Positions 36,021-46,360 are shown, counted from the first letter of the stretch. The stretch is DNA of 64,000 nucleotides from Franconibacter pulveris DSM 19144 (GCA_000621185.1 KK211222.1:243523-307522), one strand, 5' to 3'. Numbers and translations are program-made. Notes: generated by a model from the letters alone, not told the origin.

Positions 36021-36047
36021 AAAAACCCGCCATCAGGCGGGTTTTTT
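36021..36047. terminator. Bidirectional terminator between tdk and adhE
   Basis: AAAAACCCGCC (36021-36031) pairs with GGCGGGTTTTTT around ATCA. Poly-A and poly-T flanks let it serve tdk and the convergent adhE. Confidence 0.92.
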
Positions 36048-36065
36048 ATCAGCTATTAGTACCTG

Positions 36066-38744
36066 TCAGGCAGGTTTTTTCGCTTTCTTGTCAGCTTTTA
36101 CTACCTGAGCGACTTCTTTAGCAGCTGCTGCACCGCCTTCGGTGTATTCGCGGCCATAGAAGCTATCCAGCAGAATCTGTTTCAGCTCGGAAATCAGCGG
36201 ATAGCGCGGGTTAGCACCGGTACACTGATCGTCAAAGGCGTCTTCAGACAGCTTATCAACATGCGCCAGGAAGTCCGCTTCCTGCACGCCCGCTTCACGG
36301 ATAGACTTAGGAATGCCCAGTTCAGCTTTAATGCTGTCCAGCCATACCAGCAGCTTTTCAATTTTCGCTGCGGTGCGGTCGCCCGGCGCAGAAAGACCGA
36401 GGTGGTCAGCAATCTCCGCATAACGGCGGCGCGCCTGCGGACGGTCGTACTGGCTGAATGCAGTCTGCTTCGTCGGGTTATCGTTCGCGTTATAGCGGAT
36501 AACGTTGGAAATCAGCAGGGCATTGGCCAGACCGTGCGGGATATGGAACTGCGAACCCAGTTTGTGCGCCATAGAGTGGCACACGCCGAGGAAGGCGTTC
36601 GCAAAGGCGATACCCGCAATAGTCGCGGCGCTGTGAACACGCTCACGTGCAACCGGGTTTTTAGCGCCTTCATGGTAAGAAGCCGGCAGGTTTTCTTTCA
36701 GCAATTTCAGCGCCTGCAGAGCCTGACCATCGGAAAACTCGCTTGCCAGAACAGAGACATAAGCTTCCAGGGCGTGAGTTACCGCATCCAGACCACCGAA
36801 CGCGCAGAGTGACTTCGGCATATCCATGACCAGGTTTGCGTCGACGATCGCCATGTCTGGGGTCAGCGCGTAGTCTGCCAGCGGATATTTCTGACCAGTT
36901 GCGTCATCAGTAACCACGGCGAACGGAGTCACTTCAGAACCGGTACCGGAAGTGGTGGTTACGGCGATCATTTTCGCTTTCACGCCCATTTTCGGGAATT
37001 TGTAGATACGTTTACGGATATCCATAAAGCGCAGCGCCAGTTCTTCGAAATGGGTTTCCGGATGCTCATACATGACCCACATGATCTTCGCGGCGTCCAT
37101 CGGAGAACCGCCACCCAGTGCGATGATAACGTCCGGCTTGAAGGAATTAGCCAGTTCAGCGCCTTTACGAACAACGCTCAGGGTCGGATCCGCTTCAACT
37201 TCAAAGAATACTTCGGTTTCGACGCCTGCTGCTTTCAGCACGGAGGTTATCTGATCAGCGTAACCATTGTTGAACAGGAAGCGGTCAGTCACGATCATGG
37301 CGCGTTTGTGACCATCGGTAATCACTTCATCCAGCGCGATAGGCAGAGAGCCGCGGCGGAAGTAGATAGATTTCGGAAGTTTATGCCACAACATGTTCTC
37401 AGCTCGCTTGGCAACGGTTTTCTTGTTGATCAGGTGCTTCGGACCCACGTTTTCAGAGATGGAGTTACCGCCCCAGGAACCGCAACCCAGCGTCAAAGAA
37501 GGCGCCAGTTTGAAGTTATAAAGGTCACCGATACCACCCTGCGACGCCGGGGTATTAATGAGGATGCGCGCGGTTTTCATCATTTGACCAAAATGCGCGA
37601 CACGTTGCGGCTGGTTATCCTGGTCGGTGTACAGGCAGGAGGTATGACCGATACCGCCCATTGCAACCAGTTTTTCCGCTTTCACTACCGCGTCTTCGAA
37701 GTCTCTTGCGCGGTACATGGCGAGAGTCGGGGAAAGTTTCTCGTGTGCGAACGGTTCGCTTTCATCCACGAGAGTTACTTCGCCGATCAGAATCTTGGTG
37801 CCAGCCGGTACGCTGATGCCTGCCATTTCAGCGATTTTGGTCGCAGGCTGGCCTACGATAGCCGCGTTCAGGCCGCCATTTTTCAGGATGATATCCTGAA
37901 CGGCTTTCAGTTCTTTGCCCTGAAGCAGATAGCCGCCATGGGTGGCGAAACGTTCGCGCACAGCGTCATACACAGAATCAACAACGACAACGGATTGTTC
38001 AGATGCGCAGATAACGCCGTTATCGAAGGTTTTGGACATTAGGATGGACGCCACGGCACGTTTGATATCGGCGGTTTCGTCGATAACGACTGGCGTGTTG
38101 CCTGCGCCTACGCCAATTGCCGGTTTACCTGAGCTGTATGCGGCTTTCACCATACCCGGACCGCCAGTGGCGAGGATAAGGTTGATATCCGGGTGATGCA
38201 TCAGCTGATTAGAAAGCTCAACTGAAGGTTCGTCGATCCAACCGATAATGTCTTTTGGCGCACCAGCAGCAATTGCGGCCTGAAGCACGATATCAGCTGC
38301 TTTATTGGTGGCGTTTTTCGCACGCGGGTGCGGAGAGAAAATGATAGCGTTGCGTGTTTTAAGGCTAATGAGCGCTTTAAAAATTGCGGTGGATGTCGGG
38401 TTAGTCGTCGGAACGATACCGCAGATGATGCCAGTGGGTTCGGCGATAGTGATAGTGCCGAAGGTATCGTCTTCTTCCAGGATGCCGCAGGTTTTCTCGT
38501 CTTTGTAGGCGTTGTAGATATATTCAGAAGCGAAGTGGTTTTTAATCACTTTATCTTCGACGATACCCATACCAGATTCGGCAACGGCCATTTTAGCGAG
38601 GGGGATGCGAGCATCTGCGGCGGCCAGAGCGGCTGCGCGGAAGATTTTATCGACCTGTTCTTGAGTAAAGTTGGCGTATTCACGCTGGGCTTTTTTTACG
38701 CGCTCGACGAGGGCGTTAAGTTCAGCGACATTAGTAACGGCCAT
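36066..38744 (-). CDS. adhE: Bifunctional aldehyde/alcohol dehydrogenase AdhE
   Basis: Reduces acetyl-CoA to acetaldehyde and then ethanol during fermentation, 892 residues. The N-terminal CoA-acylating aldehyde dehydrogenase has its catalytic Cys in VICASEQS. A linker joins the C-terminal iron-dependent alcohol dehydrogenase, with GGGSPMDAAK and the metal-binding histidines in GVCHSMAHKLG and FHIPHGLAN. The enzyme forms spirosomes. The AGGAG site before the ATG is good. Confidence 0.98.
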   Translation of the reverse strand: MAVTNVAELNALVERVKKAQREYANFTQEQVDKIFRAAALAAADARIPLAKMAVAESGMGIVEDKVIKNHFASEYIYNAYKDEKTCGILEEDDTFGTITIAEPTGIICGIVPTTNPTSTAIFKALISLKTRNAIIFSPHPRAKNATNKAADIVLQAAIAAGAPKDIIGWIDEPSVELSNQLMHHPDINLILATGGPGMVKAAYSSGKPAIGVGAGNTPVVIDETADIKRAVASILMSKTFDNGVICASEQSVVVVDSVYDAVRERFATHGGYLLQGKELKAVQDIILKNGGLNAAIVGQPATKIAEMAGISVPAGTKILIGEVTLVDESEPFAHEKLSPTLAMYRARDFEDAVVKAEKLVAMGGIGHTSCLYTDQDNQPQRVAHFGQMMKTARILINTPASQGGIGDLYNFKLAPSLTLGCGSWGGNSISENVGPKHLINKKTVAKRAENMLWHKLPKSIYFRRGSLPIALDEVITDGHKRAMIVTDRFLFNNGYADQITSVLKAAGVETEVFFEVEADPTLSVVRKGAELANSFKPDVIIALGGGSPMDAAKIMWVMYEHPETHFEELALRFMDIRKRIYKFPKMGVKAKMIAVTTTSGTGSEVTPFAVVTDDATGQKYPLADYALTPDMAIVDANLVMDMPKSLCAFGGLDAVTHALEAYVSVLASEFSDGQALQALKLLKENLPASYHEGAKNPVARERVHSAATIAGIAFANAFLGVCHSMAHKLGSQFHIPHGLANALLISNVIRYNANDNPTKQTAFSQYDRPQARRRYAEIADHLGLSAPGDRTAAKIEKLLVWLDSIKAELGIPKSIREAGVQEADFLAHVDKLSEDAFDDQCTGANPRYPLISELKQILLDSFYGREYTEGGAAAAKEVAQVVKADKKAKKPA

Positions 38745-39214
38745 AATGCTCTCCTGATAATGTTAAACTCTTTTAGTAAACCAGCTGTTTGAATCGCTTA
38801 TAAAGCTAGACCAAACAGCACGCGTAACAGACAGGATGTGACAACGCAATAGCTAATGACACCACGCTGATTTACTAAAAGAGCCTTACCCTCACAGCCC
38901 TGAAGCTCGCTGTTATTCCCTGGCGGCGTAATCAGGTTACTCACTTCTGAGTAGGCAAAACGTGATCAGGATCAATTTATATCCATGCTGACTCCTTTCA
39001 GCAGGCCATATTTCAGTATTACAGCATTGTGTAATAGCTTAGCTACAGCGTATATAAATTACGTTACCATAATTACAACAAATAAATAACAAGAGCGGTT
39101 CGTTTTCCTGAAAAAGGAATAAGAAGAATATTGCCCTACGGATCAGCGTAGCGTACGTGGGCCTTTTCCTTTACATTACGCGAGTCTTTTGCATGGCTCA
39201 TTTCTGGAGTTCTT
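38745..39214. other. adhE-ychE divergent intergenic region
   Basis: 470 bp of moderately AT-rich sequence with no open frame of coding character. It must hold the long adhE leader and promoter (in E. coli controlled by Cra, Fis and NarL) and the ychE promoter. A near-palindrome, TTTTAGTAAACCAG with TGATTTACTAAAA, lies at about 38770-38882. I cannot place the promoters with confidence. Confidence 0.5.
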
Positions 39215-39862
39215 GTGGCCCACTCTTTCTTAGATATGCCAACCTACTTTAAGTTCTTTATCGGGCTCTTTGCGCTGGTTAACCCGGTTGGGATTATCCC
39301 CGTCTTTATTAGCATGACCAGTTACCAAACCGCGGTGGCCCGTAATAAGACGAACCTTACTGCCAACCTCTCTGTCGCCATCATTCTGTGGACGTCGCTT
39401 TTTCTGGGCGATGCCATCCTGCAATTGTTCGGTATTTCTATAGATTCCTTCCGTATCGCGGGCGGCATACTGGTTGTCACTATCGCTATGTCGATGATTA
39501 GCGGCAAGCTGGGTGAGGATAAGCAAAACAAACAAGAGAAATCAGAAACCGCAATTCGTGAAAGCGTGGGCGTAGTGCCGCTGGCGCTTCCTTTGATGGC
39601 GGGACCGGGCGCGATAAGTTCAACCATCGTCTGGGGAACGCGTTACCACAGCCTGGGTTATATGGTGGGATTTTCACTGGCTATTGCTGTTTTTGCCCTC
39701 TGCTGTTGGGGCGTTTTCCGTCTTGCTCCGTGGCTTGTGCGCTTACTGGGTCAGACCGGCATTAACGTGATAACGCGTATTATGGGGCTATTGCTAATGG
39801 CCCTTGGCATCGAGTTTATTGTGACGGGTCTGAAAGCTATCTTTCCAGGTTTGCTTAATTAA
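39215..39862 (+). CDS. ychE: YchE, MarC-family inner-membrane protein
   Basis: A 215-residue protein with six predicted membrane helices, near-identical to E. coli YchE. Family marks are LFALVNPVGIIPVFISMT and PLALPLMAGPGAISS. The function of MarC proteins is unresolved. The GTG start at 39215 follows CTGGAGTTCTT and gives the same length as E. coli. A strong terminator follows. Confidence 0.94.
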   Translation: MAHSFLDMPTYFKFFIGLFALVNPVGIIPVFISMTSYQTAVARNKTNLTANLSVAIILWTSLFLGDAILQLFGISIDSFRIAGGILVVTIAMSMISGKLGEDKQNKQEKSETAIRESVGVVPLALPLMAGPGAISSTIVWGTRYHSLGYMVGFSLAIAVFALCCWGVFRLAPWLVRLLGQTGINVITRIMGLLLMALGIEFIVTGLKAIFPGLLN

Positions 39863-39879
39863 ATCGCTTTCATTTGAAA

Positions 39880-39907
39880 AAGCGGAGCTTCGGCTCCGCT
39901 TTTTTTT
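39880..39907 (+). terminator. Intrinsic terminator after ychE
   Basis: AAGCGGAGC (39880-39888) and GCTCCGCTT (39893-39901) enclose a TTCG tetraloop, followed by a T-tract. Confidence 0.92.
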
Positions 39908-40660
39908 GCGACTTCATTAGCATTTCGTCTTGTATGCGACCAAATGCAACATTGTCATAGCAAAAAAGAATGCATCAGCTTAGTTATTTAAAATCAATAA
40001 CTTGCTAATAGCTGTTGTTAGCCGGCGTGCAGAAAGAGAGCAAAAGGTTTGTTATTTTTCTCACACCATACTCTTGTTCTTGCTGACGGATAACTGAAAT
40101 GTTATTAGTAATTTCATTCGCAAAGCAGATGAATGTGCTAAAAAATAGACAAATGTTAATTTTATGTGATTTTGTGTGACGGGGTTCAAAATGCGTAACC
40201 GCAAGCCCATTTTATAAGCGTAACGCATTGATTGTTAATGTTTTTAGCGAGATTTAACTTCTCCTGGAGTAGCGCTAAATATCGTTTTTGGCCTCTCTAA
40301 AAGAGAAATGCTTAACAAATTTGTAAATTCTATTGGCGCAGGATTGTCGCTTTTGATACCTTCCGGCCAAAACATTCGGCTGCAAATTATTAGTTAATGA
40401 GAATGCTTTTTGTCTGAAAGCGTTTTCGGGCGGCAGGTTCGCCATCCTCTCGCTTCTCTTCAGACAGGGGAAGAGAAGCCAGGAATCGACGTAAAGACCG
40501 CCGTACGAGTGGTCGTTATAAATAAAGTCGGTGATAGCAAGCAGTAAAAAAAAGAAAAACCTGACAGCGGCAAATCGCTCCTGCGCTGTACAGGCGCCCA
40601 AAAGGGCAGCAAGAGGCTGGCTTCAGGGCCAGTAATTATAATGATTGGAGTATTATCACA
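39908..40660 (+). other. Long oppA upstream region
   Basis: 753 bp between ychE and oppA, AT-rich, with no frame of coding character. The last part should be the oppA 5' UTR, which in E. coli and Salmonella is targeted by the GcvB small RNA. Short hairpins are seen near 40590-40635 (GCGCCC/GGGC and CTGGC/GCCAG). A GGAG site at 40647-40650 serves oppA. I see no separate RNA gene. Confidence 0.5.
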
Positions 40661-42289
40661 ATGACCATCATCACAAAAAAAAGTCTGGTAGCGGCGGGAA
40701 TTCTTTCTGCGCTAATCGCGGGTAACGCAATGGCTGCGAATGTGCCTGCAGGTGTGCAACTGGCGGAAAAACAGACGCTGGTGCGCAACAATGGTTCTGA
40801 AGTGCAATCCCTCGATCCGCACAAAATTGAAGGCGTGCCGGAATCCAATATCAACCGCGACCTGTTTGAAGGCCTGCTGGTGACTGATGTGGACGGGCAC
40901 CCGAGCGCGGGCGTGGCGGAAAAGTGGGAAAATAAAGATTTCAAAGTCTGGACGTTCCATCTGCGTAAAGATGCGAAGTGGTCCAACGGCGAACCGGTAA
41001 CGGCGCACGATTTCGTGTACAGCTGGCAGCGTCTGGCCGATCCGAACACGGCTTCGCCTTATGAAAGCTACCTGCAATATGGTCATATCGCGAATATCGA
41101 CGACATCATCGCCGGTAAAAAGAAGCCGACTGAACTTGGCGTTAAAGCGATCGATGATAATACTCTCGAAGTCACTCTGACCGAACCGGTTCCTTATTTC
41201 TATAAGCTGCTGGTGCACTCCTCGATGTCGCCGGTACCTAAAGCCGTTGTAGAGAAATTTGGCGAAAAATGGACGCAGCCTGCCAATATCGTTTCGAACG
41301 GCGCTTATAAGCTCAAAGATTGGGTAGTGAACGAGCGCATCGTGCTCGAGCGCAACACCAATTACTGGGATAACGCGAAAACAGTTATCAATCAGGTTAC
41401 TTACCTGCCTATCTCTTCTGAAGTGACAGACGTAAACCGCTACCGCAGCGGCGAAATCGACATGACTTATAACAACATGCCGATCGAACTCTTCCAGAAG
41501 CTGAAAAAAGAGATCCCTAAAGAGGTGCACGTTGATCCGTACCTGTGCACCTACTACTACGAAATCAACAACCAGAAGCCGCCATTTAACGATCCGCGCG
41601 TTCGCGCCGCGCTGAAACTGGGCCTGGATCGCGATATCATTGTTAACAAAGTGAAAAACCAGGGCGACCTGCCAGCTTATAGCTACACCCCGCCTTATAC
41701 CGACGGCGCGAAGCTGACCGAACCCGCCTGGTTCAAAATGACCCAGGAACAGCGTAACGCGGAAGCGAAAAAGCTGTTGGCGGAAGCAGGCTACACGGCG
41801 GATAAGCCGCTGACGTTCGACCTGCTGTACAACACGTCCGATCTGCACAAGAAACTGGCTATCGCCGTCTCTTCCATCTGGAAGAAAAACCTCGGCGTGA
41901 ACGTGAAGCTGGAAAACCAGGAGTGGAAAACCTTCCTGGATACCCGTCATCAGGGCAACTTCGACGTAGCGCGTGCGGGCTGGTGTGCGGATTACAACGA
42001 ACCGACTTCCTTCCTGAACACCATGCTCTCTGACAGCTCAAACAATACCGCGCACTATAAGAGCGAAGCGTTCGATAAGATTATCGGCGATACGCTGAAG
42101 GTGACGGATGAAGGGCAGCGCACCGCGCTTTATCAGAAAGCGGAAGAACAGCTTGATAAAGACTCCGCGATCGTGCCGGTTTATTACTACGTGAACGCCC
42201 GTCTGGTGAAACCGTGGGTGGGTGGTTATACCGGTAAAGACCCGATGGATAATATCTACGTTAAGAACCTTTATATTATCAAGCACTAA
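40661..42289 (+). CDS. oppA: Oligopeptide ABC transporter binding protein OppA
   Basis: Periplasmic receptor for peptides of about 2-5 residues, 542 residues. A signal peptide ends at NAMA (residue 25). The body is of the SBP_bac_5 family, with the peptide-cleft region NGAYKLKDWVVNERIVLERN and DPYLCTYYYEINN. It is first in oppABCDF and separated from oppB by a structured 196-bp gap. Confidence 0.97.
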   Translation: MTIITKKSLVAAGILSALIAGNAMAANVPAGVQLAEKQTLVRNNGSEVQSLDPHKIEGVPESNINRDLFEGLLVTDVDGHPSAGVAEKWENKDFKVWTFHLRKDAKWSNGEPVTAHDFVYSWQRLADPNTASPYESYLQYGHIANIDDIIAGKKKPTELGVKAIDDNTLEVTLTEPVPYFYKLLVHSSMSPVPKAVVEKFGEKWTQPANIVSNGAYKLKDWVVNERIVLERNTNYWDNAKTVINQVTYLPISSEVTDVNRYRSGEIDMTYNNMPIELFQKLKKEIPKEVHVDPYLCTYYYEINNQKPPFNDPRVRAALKLGLDRDIIVNKVKNQGDLPAYSYTPPYTDGAKLTEPAWFKMTQEQRNAEAKKLLAEAGYTADKPLTFDLLYNTSDLHKKLAIAVSSIWKKNLGVNVKLENQEWKTFLDTRHQGNFDVARAGWCADYNEPTSFLNTMLSDSSNNTAHYKSEAFDKIIGDTLKVTDEGQRTALYQKAEEQLDKDSAIVPVYYYVNARLVKPWVGGYTGKDPMDNIYVKNLYIIKH

Positions 42290-42336
42290 TGGCAATGCGT
42301 GGGGCGAAACAACTTCTCTTCTCGCAGCGGTAACCT

Positions 42337-42447
42337 TTTCCGCCGCATAACCTGCGGCGGAAATAAACGCCGTCGCGTGAATAAGAAAGTTGCACTCGCG
42401 CCACTGTGCCCTGGAGCCGTAAAGCCGTCTGGCGCAGGCTCCTTTTT
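42337..42447 (+). promoter_or_regulatory. Two hairpins between oppA and oppB
   Basis: A perfect 11-bp stem (TTTCCGCCGCA, 42337-42347, with its complement at 42353-42363) is followed by a second hairpin with a 6-bp stem (GGAGCC 42413-42418 / GGCTCC 42437-42442) and five T (42443-42447). The first may protect the oppA message from 3' decay; the second looks like a weak attenuator. This would explain excess OppA over OppBCDF. Confidence 0.65.
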
Positions 42448-42485
42448 CATCTTTACTCAAAGGCACATGCCAGAAGGTACGGGCA

Positions 42486-43406
42486 ATGTTGAAATTTATA
42501 CTACGTCGCTGTCTGGAAGCGATTCCGACACTCTTTATTCTTATCACTATTTCCTTCTTTATGATGCGTCTGGCGCCGGGCAGCCCCTTTACCGGCGAGC
42601 GTGCGCTGCCGCCAGAAGTCATGGCGAATATCGAGGCGAAATACCATTTAAACGATCCGATTCTGACTCAGTATTTCAGTTACCTGAAACAGCTGGCTCA
42701 CGGAGATTTCGGGCCGTCATTCAAATATAAAGATTATTCCGTTAACGATCTCGTGGCCTCTTCGTTTCCGGTTTCCGCGAAACTCGGCGCCGCGGCCTTT
42801 TTGCTGGCGGTCATTCTGGGCGTAACGGCGGGCGTAATTGCAGCGCTTAAACAAAATACCAAATGGGATTACACGGTAATGGGCATTGCGATGACCGGGG
42901 TAGTGATACCGAGTTTCGTCGTAGCCCCGCTACTGGTCATGATATTCGCCATCACGCTGCAGTGGCTTCCCGGCGGCGGCTGGAATGGCGGGGCGTTAAA
43001 ATTTATGATCCTGCCGATGGTGGCGCTCTCCCTTGCCTATATCGCCAGTATCGCGCGTATTACGCGCGGTTCGATGATTGAAGTGCTGCACTCTAACTTC
43101 ATCCGCACCGCGCGGGCGAAAGGGCTGCCGATGCGTCGGATTATCCTGCGTCATGCGCTGAAACCGGCGCTGCTGCCGGTGCTCTCGTATATGGGCCCGG
43201 CGTTTGTCGGCATTATCACCGGCTCGATGGTTATCGAAACTATCTATGGTCTGCCGGGTATCGGCCAGCTTTTCGTTAACGGAGCGCTGAACCGCGACTA
43301 TTCGCTGGTGCTGAGCCTGACTATCCTGGTCGGCGCGCTGACCATCCTTTTTAACGCCATTGTCGATGTGCTTTATGCCGTCATCGACCCGAAAATCCGT
43401 TACTGA
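42486..43406 (+). CDS. oppB: Oligopeptide ABC transporter permease OppB
   Basis: Inner-membrane permease, 306 residues, with an N-terminal helix and five more segments of the BPD_transp_1 domain. The ATPase-coupling EAA loop is FIRTARAKGLPMRRIILRHALKPALLP (about 197-223). The permease with OppC forms the channel. It precedes oppC by 13 bp. Confidence 0.97.
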   Translation: MLKFILRRCLEAIPTLFILITISFFMMRLAPGSPFTGERALPPEVMANIEAKYHLNDPILTQYFSYLKQLAHGDFGPSFKYKDYSVNDLVASSFPVSAKLGAAAFLLAVILGVTAGVIAALKQNTKWDYTVMGIAMTGVVIPSFVVAPLLVMIFAITLQWLPGGGWNGGALKFMILPMVALSLAYIASIARITRGSMIEVLHSNFIRTARAKGLPMRRIILRHALKPALLPVLSYMGPAFVGIITGSMVIETIYGLPGIGQLFVNGALNRDYSLVLSLTILVGALTILFNAIVDVLYAVIDPKIRY

Positions 43407-43419
43407 CGCTGGAGTCGCC

Positions 43420-44328
43420 ATGATGTTGAGTAAGAAAAACAGCGAGGCGCTGGAAAACTTCAGTGAAAAACTGGAAGTAGAAGGGCGCAGCCTCTGGCAG
43501 GACGCGCGTCGTCGCTTTGTGCATAACCGCGCAGCGGTCGCGAGCCTGGTCGTACTGGCGTTGATTGCGTTGTTCGTCACGCTCGCGCCGATGCTTTCAC
43601 AATTCAGCTACTTCGATACTGACTGGGGAATGATGTCGAGCCCGCCGGATACCGAATCCGGCCACTGGTTCGGTACCGATTCTTCCGGCCGCGATCTGCT
43701 GGTGCGTGTGGCGATAGGAGGGCGCATTTCGCTGATGGTGGGCGTGGCGGCGGCGCTGGTGGCGGTCATCGTCGGCACGCTTTACGGTTCGCTTTCCGGT
43801 TACCTCGGCGGCAAAGTGGATTCCGTCATGATGCGCCTGCTGGAGATTCTGAACTCCTTCCCGTTCATGTTCTTCGTTATCCTGCTGGTCACCTTTTTTG
43901 GTCAGAACATTCTGCTCATCTTTGTGGCCATCGGCATGGTATCCTGGCTGGATATGGCGCGCATCGTGCGCGGCCAGACGCTCAGCCTTAAGCGCAAAGA
44001 GTTTATCGAAGCAGCCCAGGTAGGCGGGGTTTCTACCGCCAGCATTGTGGTTCGGCATATCGTGCCAAACGTGCTGGGCGTGGTGGTGGTTTACGCTTCG
44101 CTGCTGGTGCCAAGCATGATCCTGTTTGAGTCCTTCCTGAGCTTCCTGGGCCTCGGCACGCAGGAGCCGCTGAGTTCCTGGGGGGCGCTGCTGAGTGACG
44201 GCGCCAACTCCATGGAAGTGTCGCCCTGGCTGCTGCTCTTTCCGGCAGGATTCCTCGTGGTCACCCTGTTTTGTTTTAACTTTATCGGCGATGGCCTGCG
44301 TGATGCCCTCGACCCGAAAGATCGTTAA
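43420..44328 (+). CDS. oppC: Oligopeptide ABC transporter permease OppC
   Basis: Second permease subunit, 302 residues as in E. coli, with an N-terminal cytoplasmic tail and six membrane segments. The EAA loop is FIEAAQVGGVSTASIVVRHIVPNVLG. The start at 43420 (MMLSKKNSE) follows GGAGTCGCC; an upstream frame within oppB is rejected. Confidence 0.97.
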   Translation: MMLSKKNSEALENFSEKLEVEGRSLWQDARRRFVHNRAAVASLVVLALIALFVTLAPMLSQFSYFDTDWGMMSSPPDTESGHWFGTDSSGRDLLVRVAIGGRISLMVGVAAALVAVIVGTLYGSLSGYLGGKVDSVMMRLLEILNSFPFMFFVILLVTFFGQNILLIFVAIGMVSWLDMARIVRGQTLSLKRKEFIEAAQVGGVSTASIVVRHIVPNVLGVVVVYASLLVPSMILFESFLSFLGLGTQEPLSSWGALLSDGANSMEVSPWLLLFPAGFLVVTLFCFNFIGDGLRDALDPKDR

Positions 44329-44339
44329 GGAGTGCCGCC

Positions 44340-45353
44340 ATGAGCACGATTGAAATTACCGATATCACCCGCGCCGGCACGCAAACGCCATCACTGCTGG
44401 AAGTGAAAGATTTGCGGGTGACGTTTGCCACGCCTGATGGCGATGTCACGGCGGTTAACGACCTGAACTTTAGCCTGCGCGCCGGTGAAACGCTGGGCAT
44501 CGTGGGGGAATCCGGCTCCGGCAAATCCCAGACGGCGTTCGCGTTAATGGGGCTGCTTGCCGCCAACGGCCGCATCGGCGGTTCGGCGACGTTTGATGGC
44601 AGACAGATCCTTAATTTGCCGGAGAAAGCACTGAACCAGCTGCGCGCTGAACAGATTTCCATGATTTTCCAGGATCCGATGACCTCGTTGAACCCCTACA
44701 TGCGCGTAGGCGAGCAACTTATGGAAGTGCTTATGCTGCATAAAAGCATGAGCAAAGCGGAAGCGTTTGAAGAATCCGTTCGCATGCTGGATGCAGTAAA
44801 AATGCCGGAGGCGCGTAAGCGCATGCGCATGTATCCGCATGAGTTTTCTGGCGGTATGCGCCAGCGCGTGATGATTGCGATGGCGCTGCTGTGCCGCCCG
44901 AAACTGCTGATTGCCGACGAACCGACCACCGCGCTCGACGTTACCGTTCAGGCGCAGATCATGACGCTGCTTAACGAACTCAAGCGTGAGTTCAACACCG
45001 CGATTATCATGATTACCCATGACTTAGGCGTTGTGGCGGGTATCTGCGATAAAGTGCTGGTGATGTATGCCGGACGCACGATGGAATATGGCCGCGCGCG
45101 CGATGTTTTCTATCATCCGGCGCATCCTTACTCCATTGGCCTGCTGAACGCGGTGCCGCGCCTGGATGCGGAAGGGGAATCGCTGCTTACCATTCCTGGC
45201 AACCCGCCAAACCTGTTGAAGCTGCCGAAGGGGTGTCCGTTCCAGCCTCGCTGCCCGCATGCGATGGAAATCTGTAATAGCGCGCCGCCGTTAATGGAGT
45301 TCGCGCCAGGGCGTTTACGCGCCTGCTATAAGCCGGTGGAGGAGTTAGCATGA
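44340..45353 (+). CDS. oppD: Oligopeptide ABC transporter ATPase OppD
   Basis: First of two ATPases, 337 residues. Walker A GESGSGKSQ, signature FSGGMRQR, Walker B LLIADEPTTALD, and a C-terminal oligopeptide-transporter domain with the Cys-rich GCPFQPRCPHAMEIC motif that binds an iron-sulfur cluster in relatives. Overlaps oppF by 4 bp (ATGA). Confidence 0.97.
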   Translation: MSTIEITDITRAGTQTPSLLEVKDLRVTFATPDGDVTAVNDLNFSLRAGETLGIVGESGSGKSQTAFALMGLLAANGRIGGSATFDGRQILNLPEKALNQLRAEQISMIFQDPMTSLNPYMRVGEQLMEVLMLHKSMSKAEAFEESVRMLDAVKMPEARKRMRMYPHEFSGGMRQRVMIAMALLCRPKLLIADEPTTALDVTVQAQIMTLLNELKREFNTAIIMITHDLGVVAGICDKVLVMYAGRTMEYGRARDVFYHPAHPYSIGLLNAVPRLDAEGESLLTIPGNPPNLLKLPKGCPFQPRCPHAMEICNSAPPLMEFAPGRLRACYKPVEELA

Positions 45354-46354
45354 GCGCCGTTGCTGAAGAGAAAAAAGTGTTGCTCGAAATTGCCGATCTG
45401 AAAGTGCACTTTGATATCAAAGACGGCAAACAGTGGTTCTGGCAGCCGCCAAAAACCCTGAAAGCGGTAGATGGCGTTACGCTGCGTCTTTATGAAGGCG
45501 AAACGCTGGGCGTGGTGGGGGAATCTGGCTGCGGGAAATCTACCTTCGCGCGCGCCATCATTGGCCTGGTGAAAGCCACCAGCGGCCGGGTGGCATGGCT
45601 TGGCAAGGATTTGCTCGGCATGAAGCCGCAAGAGTGGCGCGATGTTCGCAGCGATATTCAGATGATTTTCCAGGACCCGCTGGCCTCCCTGAACCCGCGA
45701 ATGACGATTGGCGAAATCATTGCCGAGCCGCTTCGCACCTATTATCCGACAATGCCGCGTCAGGATGTTCGCGACCGCGTGAAGGCGATGATGATGAAGG
45801 TGGGGCTGCTGCCGAACCTCGTCAACCGTTATCCGCACGAGTTTTCCGGCGGACAATGCCAGCGTATCGGCATTGCCCGCGCGCTGATCCTGGAGCCGAA
45901 GCTGATTATCTGTGACGAACCGGTGTCCGCGCTGGATGTTTCTATTCAGGCTCAGGTGGTCAATCTGCTGCAAAAACTGCAGCGCGAAATGGGGCTGTCG
46001 CTTATTTTTATCGCCCACGATCTGGCGGTAGTAAAACATATCTCCGATCGCGTTCTGGTGATGTATCTGGGACATGCGGTGGAGCTTGGCACCTATGATG
46101 AGGTATATAATAACCCGCTGCACCCGTATACGCGGGCGCTGATGTCAGCGGTGCCGATCCCGGACCCGGATCTGGAGAAGAATAAGACTATCCAGCTGCT
46201 GGAAGGCGAGCTTCCGTCGCCGATTAACCCCCCTTCGGGCTGCGTGTTCCGCACCCGTTGCCCGATGGCCGGGCCGGAGTGCGCGAAAACGCGTCCGGTA
46301 CTGGAAGGGAGTTTCCGGCATGCGGTCTCCTGTCTGAAAGTGGACCCGCTTTAA
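45350..46354 (+). CDS. oppF: Oligopeptide ABC transporter ATPase OppF
   Basis: Second ATPase, 334 residues. Walker A GESGCGKST, signature FSGGQCQR, Walker B LIICDEPVSALD, and the C-terminal GCVFRTRCPMAGPEC motif. It forms a heterodimer with OppD. Last gene of the operon, followed by a terminator. Confidence 0.97.
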   Translation: MSAVAEEKKVLLEIADLKVHFDIKDGKQWFWQPPKTLKAVDGVTLRLYEGETLGVVGESGCGKSTFARAIIGLVKATSGRVAWLGKDLLGMKPQEWRDVRSDIQMIFQDPLASLNPRMTIGEIIAEPLRTYYPTMPRQDVRDRVKAMMMKVGLLPNLVNRYPHEFSGGQCQRIGIARALILEPKLIICDEPVSALDVSIQAQVVNLLQKLQREMGLSLIFIAHDLAVVKHISDRVLVMYLGHAVELGTYDEVYNNPLHPYTRALMSAVPIPDPDLEKNKTIQLLEGELPSPINPPSGCVFRTRCPMAGPECAKTRPVLEGSFRHAVSCLKVDPL

Positions 46355-46360
46355 GCGCAA

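Noticed and set aside
40275-40601. 108-codon minus-strand frame upstream of oppA
   Set aside because: Lies in the AT-rich oppA leader region with no ribosome site or family features.
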